NCBI RefSeq assembly: GCF_000576555.1
Contig: NZ_CP007145.1
Span: 434,001-498,000 of the forward strand
From: Hymenobacter swuensis DY53
GTDB taxonomy: Bacteria > Bacteroidota > Bacteroidia > Cytophagales > Hymenobacteraceae
Reading direction: 5' to 3'
Length of the DNA stretch: 64,000 bases
Part shown: piece after piece, positions 51,387 to 58,933 of the stretch
Numbering within the stretch: position 1 is the stretch's first letter
How the letters are laid out: every line of letters begins with the position of its first letter
Made by a program: the position numbers and the translations under genes
Notes under the pieces: generated by a model
The model's input: the letters and a program-made list of their open reading frames with translations, nothing else
What the model was told of the DNA's origin: nothing
The model's database searches: none

Positions 51387-51845
51387 GTGCTACCTGCCCT
51401 GCTTAAATACGCCACCGTTTTTGCCATTGGCATGTTCAAGTTTGTGGCCGCCCCGTTAGCCGGCGTAGCAGCCGGGCTACCCATGCCCCTTGTCTGGGGC
51501 CTTTCGGTGGCCGGTATGATGACAACGGTTATTCTGATTTCGGGGCTGGGTCGGCAGTGGGCCCTGCATTTGCGCCGCCGCCGCGAGGCCAAAGGCAAGC
51601 CGCTGTTCAGCCGCCGCAGCCGCACGGTGGTGGGTATTTACCGCCGCTTCGGGATGGTAGGCATTGCGTTCCTGACGCCCATTCTGTTCAGTCCGGTGGG
51701 CGGTACCGTTATTGCCACGCAGCTGCACGTCCCGCGCTGGCGGATTCTGCTGCATATGGCCTGGAGCGCGGCATTGTGGGGCTTTACGTTCACTTTGCTG
51801 GCCAACAAGCTACTGCAGCTGGCCATTTTCAGCCATTACCGGTGA
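51387..51845 (+). CDS. Small multi-spanning membrane protein, possibly DedA/small-export type
   Basis: The product of about 152 residues has four hydrophobic segments, with VLPALLKYATVFAIGMFKFVAAPLAGVAAG at the N terminus and FGMVGIAFLTPILFSPVGGTVIATQLHVPRWRILLHMAWSAALWGFTFTLL at the C terminus. The PxxFxPxGGxxxA-like pattern is loosely similar to SNARE-associated/DedA or small multidrug-export families. The start is unsure: GTG at 51387 and TTG at 51336 precede the first ATG at 51432. It lies 105 nt after upp on the same strand. A GGTGAAATGGCGAG repeat follows the stop. Confidence 0.5.
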   Translation: MLPALLKYATVFAIGMFKFVAAPLAGVAAGLPMPLVWGLSVAGMMTTVILISGLGRQWALHLRRRREAKGKPLFSRRSRTVVGIYRRFGMVGIAFLTPILFSPVGGTVIATQLHVPRWRILLHMAWSAALWGFTFTLLANKLLQLAIFSHYR

Positions 51846-51847
51846 GG

Positions 51848-51915
51848 GTGAAATGGCGAGTTGGCCGCTCGGCATGCGCTTTATGCGCCAGCAGAACAGC
51901 CAATTCGCCATTTCA
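51848..51915. repeat. Inverted repeat with GTGAAATGGCGAGTTGG units
   Basis: GTGAAATGGCGAGTTGG (51848-51864) pairs with CCAATTCGCCATTTCA (51900-51915) with one mismatch; TCAC at 51919-51922 extends the unit. It lies between convergent genes and resembles the units at 42330-42418. Confidence 0.7.
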
Positions 51916-51934
51916 TTACTTCACAATTTTACCT

Positions 51935-53365
51935 CTATTTACTACGCTTGGCGCGGGCACGGCCCTGGGCGGCGCGGAAGGCTTTAGAGGAGTGCGACGA
52001 CGCTTTTCCTTTTGAAGGATTAGCCTTCTTGCCTTTCTGGCTGCGGTTGGGGCCCACCTGAAACTCCCGGCCGGTACGTTTATCAATGGTTACGCCGGGC
52101 TTAATCCACTCCTTCCGCTCGTGGAAAGCACCTTGGAAGCTCGGGTCCTCGCGTTTGCGCCGCTCGTCCTTCTCGCGGTCCATGCTTTGCTGCTCATCGA
52201 AAGAGGTTTTGACTATTACCACCTCGGGTGGCATCGGTACCACCGGAATTTGCTGCCGAATCAGTTCCTCAATGCGCTGCATATGGTGCATTTCGGCCTC
52301 GTTGGCGAAGGTAATGGCCGCTCCGGTGTGCTGGGCCCGGCCGGTCCGGCCAATGCGGTGCACATAGTCGTCGTACACCAGTGGCACATCAAAGTTGATA
52401 ACGTGCGACACCTGCGGTACGTCAATGCCCCGGGCGGCCACATCAGTAGCTACCAGAAAGCGAATTTCACCGGCTTTAAAGGCTTCCATGGCGTTGATGC
52501 GCACGTTCTGGCCCTTATTGCCGTGAATGGCGCGTACCTCACCGTGCGCTTTGCGCTGCAGGAAGCTGGCTACGTTTTCGGCGTGCTCCTTGGTACGGGT
52601 GAAAATCATCACGCGCTGGAAGGTGTCCCAGTCCAGCAGCAAGTACTCCAGCAGGTTGATTTTGGTAATCAGGTTGGGTACTTCATACAGCGTCTGGCTC
52701 ACATTCTGGGCCGAAGTAGCGGCCGGCGTCACTTCCACCCGCAGCGGGAACTCCAGAAATTCTTCGCTCAGCGTGGTCACCTTGTCAGGCATGGTAGCTG
52801 AGAACAACACGTTCTGACGCTTGCGCGGAATCACCTCCAGAATGCGCCGGATCTGGGGCATGAAGCCCATATCCATCATCTTGTCAGCCTCATCCATCAC
52901 TAGGGTCTTCAACTCCTTCAGCACTAGCTCACCGCGCAGATACAGCTCCATCAGGCGGCCGGGCGTGGCAATCAGAATATCGACGCCCTTGGCAATGGTT
53001 TCAATCTGGGTTTTAGGACCTAGGCCGCCGTAAATGGCGAAAATGCGCAAATCAGTATAAGTGGCCAGCTTCTGCAGATGGCTCTCCAGCTGCATAGCCA
53101 ACTCGCGGGTAGGAGCCAGCACCAAAGCGCGCGGGTGAGTGCCTTGGGCATATTTCACCTTCATGAGCAGCGGCAGGCCAAAGGCAGCCGTTTTGCCCGT
53201 TCCCGTCTGCGCAATGCCTAGCACATCGTGGCCGGCCAGCAGCAGCGGAATCGTCTGCTGCTGCACGGGAGTCGGCTCGGTGAAGCCCGCCTCCGCTACT
53301 GCCGTAAGGAGTTGCTTGTTGAGCTTGAAATCGGCGAAGGTGAGCGGCTGCGGCGTATCGGACAT
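51935..53365 (-). CDS. DEAD-box ATP-dependent RNA helicase
   Basis: The 476-residue protein remodels RNA duplexes, for example during ribosome assembly. All DEAD-box motifs are present: Q-motif TFADFKLNKQLL with PTPVQQQTIPLLL, motif I AQTGTGKTAAF, motif II MDEADKMMDMGF, motif III SATMP, and the C-terminal RGIDVPQV and HRIGRTGR. The tail beyond about 390 is basic with runs of Lys, Arg and Ser and would bind RNA. A TACCTTTG element is 22 nt upstream of the start. The RhlE or CsdA type cannot be separated by sequence alone. Confidence 0.93.
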   Translation of the reverse strand: MSDTPQPLTFADFKLNKQLLTAVAEAGFTEPTPVQQQTIPLLLAGHDVLGIAQTGTGKTAAFGLPLLMKVKYAQGTHPRALVLAPTRELAMQLESHLQKLATYTDLRIFAIYGGLGPKTQIETIAKGVDILIATPGRLMELYLRGELVLKELKTLVMDEADKMMDMGFMPQIRRILEVIPRKRQNVLFSATMPDKVTTLSEEFLEFPLRVEVTPAATSAQNVSQTLYEVPNLITKINLLEYLLLDWDTFQRVMIFTRTKEHAENVASFLQRKAHGEVRAIHGNKGQNVRINAMEAFKAGEIRFLVATDVAARGIDVPQVSHVINFDVPLVYDDYVHRIGRTGRAQHTGAAITFANEAEMHHMQRIEELIRQQIPVVPMPPEVVIVKTSFDEQQSMDREKDERRKREDPSFQGAFHERKEWIKPGVTIDKRTGREFQVGPNRSQKGKKANPSKGKASSHSSKAFRAAQGRARAKRSK

Positions 53366-53387
53366 GATGAAAGCGTGTTGTAAACCA

Positions 53388-53395
53388 CAAAGGTA
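53388..53395 (-). promoter_or_regulatory. -7 promoter element of the DEAD-box helicase gene (TACCTTTG)
   Basis: The minus strand reads TACCTTTG ending 22 nt before the helicase ATG. The -33 region is not a good TTTG match. Confidence 0.5.
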
Positions 53396-53548
53396 CGCGG
53401 AATCCGGCCGGGTTCGTTTGCCTAGTATAGGCAGCGTAACCTATACAGTATTCTGTGGGGCATAGTGTTGCGTGCTGTTTCGTGGACGTCCGCTCCGCAT
53501 TGCCTGACAGCGGGTTAGCAGCCGGCTCGAAAAAAACCGCATGATTTT

Positions 53549-53579
53549 TTTGCAAATCCCCCGGCTAGGGCTACTTTTG
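53549..53579 (+). promoter_or_regulatory. Full Bacteroidota promoter of tRNA-His
   Basis: TTTG (53549-53552), exactly 19 nt, then TACTTTTG (53572-53579) match the TTTG-N19-TAnnTTTG consensus at every defined position. The tRNA begins 19 nt later. Confidence 0.8.
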
Positions 53580-53597
53580 TGACACAATACCCAACAC

Positions 53598-53672
<75 letters not shown>

Positions 53673-53683
53673 CACAATACTTC

Positions 53684-53719
53684 AAAAAAGGCCTCTCCTC
53701 CTCGGCAGAGGCCTTTTTT
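53684..53719 (+). terminator. Terminator after tRNA-His
   Basis: AAAAAAGGCCTC pairs with GAGGCCTTTTTT over 12 bp around a short loop, 12 nt after the tRNA. Confidence 0.9.
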
Positions 53720-53836
53720 ATTGCTGTTCCACTGCCGTTGTCTGGCTTTTTCCGCCCTTGGCGGAAGGATTCGGGAGCGGCGGGTGTTGCAAGCACGTAA
53801 TAATAGAAACCTGAACCACTTTTCCCTTTTGATTCT

Positions 53837-54769
53837 ATGAGTCTGGTTGTTATTGGCACGGTGGCCTTCGATGCCCTGGAAACGCCCTTCGGCAAAACCG
53901 ACAAGATTGTTGGTGGCGCCGCCACGTACATCGGCTTGTCGGCCTCGTACTCCGTGAAACCCGTGAAAGTGGTAGCGGTAGTTGGCGACGACTTCGCGCA
54001 GTCGGATATCCTGTTGCTTCAGGAACACGGTGTGGATACGGAAGGGCTGCAGATCAAACAGGGCGAAAAGTCGTTCTTCTGGTCGGGCAAGTACTCCAAC
54101 GACCTGAACTCGCGCGAAACGCTGGTAACGGAGCTGAACGTGCTGGCTGATTTCGACCCGATTCTGCCCGATTCCTACCAAGATTGCAAGTACCTGATGC
54201 TGGGCAACCTCACGCCCCAGATTCAGCGCCTCGTGATTCAGCGCCTCGTGAACCGTCCCAAGCTCATTGTGATGGACACGATGAACTTCTGGATGGACGT
54301 GGCCATGGACGAGCTGAAAACGACTATTGAAATGGTAGACGTGCTCAGCATCAACGATGAGGAAGCCCGCCAGCTTTCCGGTCAGCACTCCTTGGTGAAA
54401 GCCGCTAAAATCATCATGGAGATGGGTCCGAAATACCTCATCATCAAAAAGGGTGAGCACGGCGCGCTGCTGTTCCACAAAAACCAGATTTTCTTCGCCC
54501 CGGCTCTGCCGCTGGAAGAAGTGTTCGACCCCACCGGTGCTGGCGACACCTTCGCGGGCGGCTTCATCGGCTACCTGGCCGCCACCGACGACATCAGCTT
54601 CGAGAATATGAAGCGTGCCGTGATTCACGGTTCGGCCATGGCCTCGTTCTGCGTGGAAAAATTCGGGACGGAGCGCCTGCTAAACCTGACTCAGGAAGAA
54701 ATTGAGGCCCGCGAGCAGCAATTTGCCGACCTCGTGGCGGTACTGCCGGCCACTGCCACCGTGGCTTAG
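53837..54769 (+). CDS. PfkB-family carbohydrate kinase
   Basis: The 310-residue protein has the ribokinase fold: an N-terminal VIGTVAFDALETPFGKTDKIVGGAATYIGL (with the GG of the substrate-binding motif), a lid strand region, and the C-terminal PfkB signature DPTGAGDTFAGGF, where the second Asp is the catalytic base. Such enzymes phosphorylate sugars or nucleosides with ATP; substrate specificity cannot be given from sequence. It is cytoplasmic. It lies downstream of the tRNA terminator, and a strong terminator follows it. Confidence 0.92.
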   Translation: MSLVVIGTVAFDALETPFGKTDKIVGGAATYIGLSASYSVKPVKVVAVVGDDFAQSDILLLQEHGVDTEGLQIKQGEKSFFWSGKYSNDLNSRETLVTELNVLADFDPILPDSYQDCKYLMLGNLTPQIQRLVIQRLVNRPKLIVMDTMNFWMDVAMDELKTTIEMVDVLSINDEEARQLSGQHSLVKAAKIIMEMGPKYLIIKKGEHGALLFHKNQIFFAPALPLEEVFDPTGAGDTFAGGFIGYLAATDDISFENMKRAVIHGSAMASFCVEKFGTERLLNLTQEEIEAREQQFADLVAVLPATATVA

Positions 54770-54785
54770 TGTAGCGGTAGCCAGC

Positions 54786-54822
54786 AAAAAAAACCTCATC
54801 CGTAGCCGGGTGAGGTTTTTTT
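54786..54822 (+). terminator. Terminator after the PfkB kinase gene
   Basis: A run of eight A, CCTCATCC, a 6-nt loop, GGGTGAGG and seven T form an extended hairpin 17 nt after the stop. Confidence 0.9.
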
Positions 54823-54900
54823 ATTGGCCGAATTTTATGGCAACCCCAGAGAAGCTGGTGCGGTAGAAGGAATATTCATCCACCCGTAAATCCCACGGCC

Positions 54901-55149
54901 ATGAGCATGAGCAAAAAACAAACCGACCTGACCAACGATAAAACGTCCGTCAACCCGGCAGCCAATACGAAAAAGAAAAGCACCCAGGTGCAAAGCCCTA
55001 ATACCACCGATGTATCAGCCCACGGCAACACCACCGATGGCAACTCGGCCGGCTCGGGTGTTCACAATATTCGCAGCAATCCGCAGGGCAATAATCCTGC
55101 TTCCGTGAACAGCGGCAAAATAGGCAAGGGCGGTGATGCCAAGCACTAG
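54901..55149 (+). CDS. Small disordered hydrophilic protein
   Basis: The 82-residue product begins MSMSKKQTDLTNDKTSVNP and is rich in Asn, Ser, Gly, Thr and Lys with almost no hydrophobic residues, so it should be unfolded in solution. There is no signal peptide or membrane span. Similar short Asn/Ser-rich proteins are seen in Bacteroidota, often stress-related, but no motif identifies this one. The second ATG (54907) is an alternative start. A perfect 36-bp inverted repeat begins 7 nt after the stop. Confidence 0.5.
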   Translation: MSMSKKQTDLTNDKTSVNPAANTKKKSTQVQSPNTTDVSAHGNTTDGNSAGSGVHNIRSNPQGNNPASVNSGKIGKGGDAKH

Positions 55150-55155
55150 GCGTTA

Positions 55156-55256
55156 GAAGTGAGATAGATAGAAATGAGAAGTGAGACTTTCATTCCAACA
55201 CCCGACTTGGGTTCTGGAGCGAAAGTCTCACTTCTCATTTCTATCTATCTCACTTC
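55156..55256. repeat. Perfect 36-bp inverted repeat
   Basis: Arms at 55156-55191 and 55221-55256 are exact reverse complements of 36 nt, rich in GAGATAG and GAAATGAGAAG units, with a 29-nt loop. It lies between convergent genes and resembles the 26118-26190 repeat in sequence and setting. Confidence 0.85.
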
Positions 55257-55260
55257 TTTA

Positions 55261-56067
55261 TCAAGGCACTACCGTTAGCCTAACTACGCGGGTATCGACA
55301 TCCCCTTTGTCGAAGAAATCCTGCTCGAAAAGGATGGTTTTGCTGTCGAGCCAGCGGGGTTGGGTGCAGCCCCATTCGGTTTGCCGTTCCCAGAGCAGGC
55401 GCGGCGCTTTGTCATCAAGGCTCCAGAGTTGCAGGCCGCTGGGTTCAAAGCGGGCCAGTACATCGGAGTTGCCGCACACGAAATGGCGGCCATCGGGAGC
55501 AATAACGGGCGGGGCCATGAGCTGGGTGCGGCGGCCGCTCCGCTGGTCCACCAGCATGTAGTAGCCGCCTTCATATAGATGTACCGAAACCAACCATTGG
55601 TGGATGCTGGGCAGTGTGGCCAGATACTCATACGCCACGTTGCGTTCATCCTCGGCCGGATTGTTCACCAGCCGTACTTCCGGGGCGGCCGTCGGGCGCA
55701 GGCGCAGGGCCCGGCCGGTGCGCTGCACGCGGGCACCCGCCTTGGTAAGCCGGTTGCGTTCCTCGGCGGCGAAATCCAGAAATGAATCTTCCTCAGTGGC
55801 CGAAGCTGGCTTGGCTGCCACCCACTCGGGGCTTTGCAGCCGCTCGTACACGGGCCGCATAGCTGGGTAGATATGTAGCACCCGCCCCGGCAACTGCACC
55901 AGCGTATCGAGGTGTTGAAGCCGGTAGATGCGGGGCGGTTTGGGAGCCGGTAAAGGTGGTAATGCTACACTGGGCCGCGACTTTTCGGTGGGCTGCATGC
56001 GCAACGAACAAGCCGGCAGTGCCACTACCAGCGGCAGGGCAGTAGCTACGGTACGAAACCGAAACAT
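55261..56067 (-). CDS. Lipoprotein of unknown function, WD40/beta-propeller-like C terminus
   Basis: The 268-residue product begins MFRFRTVATALPLVVALPAC, with lipobox LPAC (Cys20). A Pro-rich linker follows. The second half (about 165-268) has short strands such as VSVHLYEGGYYMLVDQRSGRRTQ, PVIAPDGRHFVCGNSD, GLQLWSLDDKAPRLLWERQTE and PRWLDSKTILFEQ, typical of propeller-like repeats (TolB/WD-like). It should be a surface or periplasmic lipoprotein. The open frame extends 93 nt upstream, but this ATG starts the lipoprotein signal. Function is unknown. Confidence 0.65.
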   Translation of the reverse strand: MFRFRTVATALPLVVALPACSLRMQPTEKSRPSVALPPLPAPKPPRIYRLQHLDTLVQLPGRVLHIYPAMRPVYERLQSPEWVAAKPASATEEDSFLDFAAEERNRLTKAGARVQRTGRALRLRPTAAPEVRLVNNPAEDERNVAYEYLATLPSIHQWLVSVHLYEGGYYMLVDQRSGRRTQLMAPPVIAPDGRHFVCGNSDVLARFEPSGLQLWSLDDKAPRLLWERQTEWGCTQPRWLDSKTILFEQDFFDKGDVDTRVVRLTVVP

Positions 56068-56239
56068 GAGGAGTAGTGTAGACTTGGATCGAAAGGCGCG
56101 TCGTTGTCGGGTGGACAGAGAGCGAAAAGAAAAATGCATGCGGAGAGTTCCCGAAAGCACAAACCCGACAAAAAGTTTGCGCGGCTCCGGCAGCCGGGAC
56201 TAATACGTTAGCTGCAACGGCCGAGATGTAGTCGAAAAA

Positions 56240-57973
56240 TTAAAAGTCCTGCTTAAGCCACTGCCGAAAGCTGGCCTGCTGTTCTGTAGTAGCGGTAGGA
56301 ACCTTTTCGATGGTGATTTTCTGCCAGAACCTAAGCGCCGCGTCGGCCGCCAGCGTAACAGTTAGCAGGCGGTTCTGACGGAATACGGTTACCTCGTGGT
56401 GGTCGGCTCCGTCGCTGAGCAAGGTGTGCAGGTTCATATCCACGCGGCGGCCGTTGATGGCCACAATTTCGTCGTCTACGGTGAGGGCCAAGGCGGCGGG
56501 GGCACCGGGCAGGATGTCGGTTACTTCGGTCCGCTCATTCTTGACCACTGTCCGGAAGCCATACACCCCTTCTGAGGCCGACGCGTTTTCCTCAATGCGC
56601 AACCGGCAACCCACAAAGCCCAAAACCCGGTTCAAAGGCTCCTCCAGCGGGGCCGTGCCGTAGATGAACTTGTCGAAATACGCCTGCATGTCGCGCCCGG
56701 CCACTTCCTGCACTAGGCGGGTGTAGTCTTCTTCGGTGTAGCCCACGCCGGTCTGGCCGAACTCCTCCCACAGGCGGCGCATCACGTCATCGAGGCTGCG
56801 CTGGTGGCCCGAGAGCTGCCGCAGCGTGAGGTCGAGCAGTAGCGCCACCAACGCGCCCTTGTGGTACACCGATACTTTGCGGTCGGGCACGCCGGGCTTG
56901 TAGCCATCCAGCCACAGGTCCATGCTGGCATCAGCCACCGAGAGGTGGTAGCGGCCGTAGTCATCGTAGTGTTTGCGCAGCACCATGTTCAGCTCGGCGA
57001 AATACTGCTCGGCGGTGCGTACGCCGGCCCGGGCCAGCAGGTACTCGCCGTAGTAGGTGGTAATCCCCTCGGCAATGAAGCAAGTGCGGAAATAGTTTTC
57101 GCGGGCGTAATCGTAGGGCTGCATCTCGGCCGGCCGGATGCTTTTGATGTTCCAGGCGTGAAACAGCTCGTGGCAGCTCACGCCCAGCAACTCCTTATAC
57201 AGGCCTTCGGTCATCAGCAGCTCCGCCGGCCCCAGCACAATGACGGTGGAGTTGAGGTGCTCCACGCCGTGGTAGTGCTTGTAGGGCAAAATCTGGTTCA
57301 GAAAGTGATAATCCTGCGCCGGAAACGAGCCGAACAGCTGCAGCTGCTCCTCGCTGAATGCCCGGAAGTCCCGCACCAGCCGCGCCCAGTCCACCGGGCA
57401 TTCCCCCTGAATCCAGATATAGAAGGGCAGACCCTGCACCTCGTAGTTGCGGTACTGCAGCGTGGGGCTGGCAATGAGGGGCGAGTCGACCAAGTGGTCG
57501 AAGCTGCGGGCCTCCAGCAAGTTGGGGCCGCGCTGGGGCAGGCCGCAGGCCAACTGCCAGCCCTCGGGCAGGTCCAGCAGCAGCTGGCAGGTTTCCTCCT
57601 GGCGGCTGTCCACGTACATGAGGGCCTGCACCGGATTCAGGTACACCTGGGTTTCATCGAGCCAGGAGCCGCCGGCATCCATCTGGTGGGCGTAGAAGTT
57701 GTAGCGCACCCGCACCGTGCGGCCTGCCGCCCCGCTCAGCTGCCACCGGTCCTTCGTGATTTTGCGCGCCGTCAGGGGCTCGCCGGAGGCTGCATCCTCT
57801 AATACCACGTGTTGCAACTTCTGGGCGAAGTTCTGCAGCTCGTAGCGGCCTGGCCGCCACGCGGGCAGCTGTAGTTCCACCGGCGCTTCGGTGCCCGCGG
57901 GCACCGCAAACGTCATCTGAATCTGTAGGTAAAAGGTGAGCGGGTTCTCGAAGGAAACGTGGTAGTGAATCAT
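56240..57973 (-). CDS. M61-family glycyl aminopeptidase-like peptidase with PDZ domain
   Basis: The 577-residue protein has an N-terminal beta-sandwich (about 1-165), a catalytic thermolysin-like domain with zinc motif HELFH (268-272) and the third ligand Glu302 in IAEGITTYYGEY, and a C-terminal PDZ domain (about 460-550) with ILPGAPAALALTVDDEIVAINGRRVD. This is the usual order of the M61 family, whose characterised members remove N-terminal Gly or Ala. There is no signal peptide, so it may be cytoplasmic. It stands alone on the minus strand, divergent from rpmH. Confidence 0.93.
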   Translation of the reverse strand: MIHYHVSFENPLTFYLQIQMTFAVPAGTEAPVELQLPAWRPGRYELQNFAQKLQHVVLEDAASGEPLTARKITKDRWQLSGAAGRTVRVRYNFYAHQMDAGGSWLDETQVYLNPVQALMYVDSRQEETCQLLLDLPEGWQLACGLPQRGPNLLEARSFDHLVDSPLIASPTLQYRNYEVQGLPFYIWIQGECPVDWARLVRDFRAFSEEQLQLFGSFPAQDYHFLNQILPYKHYHGVEHLNSTVIVLGPAELLMTEGLYKELLGVSCHELFHAWNIKSIRPAEMQPYDYARENYFRTCFIAEGITTYYGEYLLARAGVRTAEQYFAELNMVLRKHYDDYGRYHLSVADASMDLWLDGYKPGVPDRKVSVYHKGALVALLLDLTLRQLSGHQRSLDDVMRRLWEEFGQTGVGYTEEDYTRLVQEVAGRDMQAYFDKFIYGTAPLEEPLNRVLGFVGCRLRIEENASASEGVYGFRTVVKNERTEVTDILPGAPAALALTVDDEIVAINGRRVDMNLHTLLSDGADHHEVTVFRQNRLLTVTLAADAALRFWQKITIEKVPTATTEQQASFRQWLKQDF

Positions 57974-58138
57974 GGAAAAGCGGGTTCGGCAATGGCCGGT
58001 AAACCTGACGTAAAGCTACGCATTACGGGGCGGCTGTCGGGGTAAATTGTAGGGAACCATAGGAAGATAGAAGATGGAAATCAGGCGGCCACTTCGCTAA
58101 CCAGCAGACAGGAAGGCCAGAAAAAGCCGGGTAAAGCA

Positions 58139-58169
58139 TTGTCAATTCCGAATCATCCTGTTACCTTTG
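58139..58169 (+). promoter_or_regulatory. Promoter of rpmH-rnpA
   Basis: TTG (58139-58141), 20 nt, and TACCTTTG (58162-58169) fit the Bacteroidota promoter consensus. The rpmH ATG is 37 nt further on. Confidence 0.75.
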
Positions 58170-58206
58170 CCGGCCTAAGTTGTAACAAGAGTCACTTACC
58201 CATACC

Positions 58207-58365
58207 ATGAAACGTACTTTTCAGCCCTCGCAGCGCAAGCGCCGCAACAAGCACGGTTTCCGCTCGCGCATGGAAACCGTAAACGGCCGTAGCGTAATCG
58301 CTCGTCGTCGTGCCAAAGGCCGCAAGCGCCTGACCGTATCTGACGAAGGTCGTCATAAGCGCTAA
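58207..58365 (+). CDS. rpmH: Ribosomal protein L34
   Basis: The 52-residue basic protein [20 protein letters not shown] and its continuation is an L34 of the usual length and form, with the [11 protein letters not shown] and [10 protein letters not shown] signatures. It is a component of the large ribosomal subunit. It was too short for a long-frame list, but its identity is clear. A consensus promoter lies 37 nt upstream, and rnpA starts 37 nt after its stop, the usual rpmH-rnpA operon. Confidence 0.98.
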   Translation: MKRTFQPSQRKRRNKHGFRSRMETVNGRSVIARRRAKGRKRLTVSDEGRHKR

Positions 58366-58402
58366 GCCGCTGCCGGCGGCTGAATGGCCGCTGCTCCCGC
58401 CG

Positions 58403-58837
58403 ATGACGACTCCTGTTTCAACGCCGGGCGCGCGCTCCTACTCGTTTCCGAAAGAAGAACATCTGTGCCGAAAGAAGCTCATTGAAGCGCTTTTCGGGCA
58501 GGGTTCTTCTTTTGGTTTATACCCCCTGCGACTCACTTGGCGGGCCACCGAAATGCTCACCACCGAGCCGCCGCAGGTGCTGGTGAGCGTGAGCAAGCGC
58601 AACTTCAAGCGCGCCGTCGACCGCAATTATCTTAAGCGGCTGCTGCGCGAGGCCTACCGCCTCAATAAGTATCGGCTACTGGAAGCCCCTGGTGGGCATC
58701 GGGTGGCCCAGTTGGCTATTATCTATACCGGCAAGGAAAAAAAGCCCTTGACGCTTATCGAAAAGAAATTAACTTCAGGGCTGGAGCGTTTGCTGACCGA
58801 GACTGGTGCAACTGCGGAGGCAGGAGCGGGGTCTTGA
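58403..58837 (+). CDS. rnpA: RNase P protein component
   Basis: The 144-residue protein is the basic cofactor of RNase P, which cuts 5' leaders from pre-tRNAs. The RNA-binding signature is present as SVSKRNFKRAVDRNYLKRLLREAYR (residues about 62-86), with an N-terminal FPKEEHLCRKKLIEALFGQG for the central cleft. It is longer than the usual 120 residues because of a short N-terminal extension and a C-terminal Ala/Gly-rich tail. It follows rpmH by 37 nt. The usual yidD gene is not found next; the S41 protease gene begins 96 nt later. Confidence 0.95.
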   Translation: MTTPVSTPGARSYSFPKEEHLCRKKLIEALFGQGSSFGLYPLRLTWRATEMLTTEPPQVLVSVSKRNFKRAVDRNYLKRLLREAYRLNKYRLLEAPGGHRVAQLAIIYTGKEKKPLTLIEKKLTSGLERLLTETGATAEAGAGS

Positions 58838-58933
58838 CAACAAATGCGCTGGGGGGCAGCTTTTCAGGTGAGAAACGCAAACCGACCCTCCGGCCTACCG
58901 TTTAGGGTCGTACAGTTGCCTTCAGCCCCTTTT

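Noticed and set aside
56861..57802. A 313-codon plus-strand frame across the M61 peptidase gene
   Set aside because: The minus-strand gene has the HExxH zinc site and PDZ domain; the plus-strand frame has no domain.
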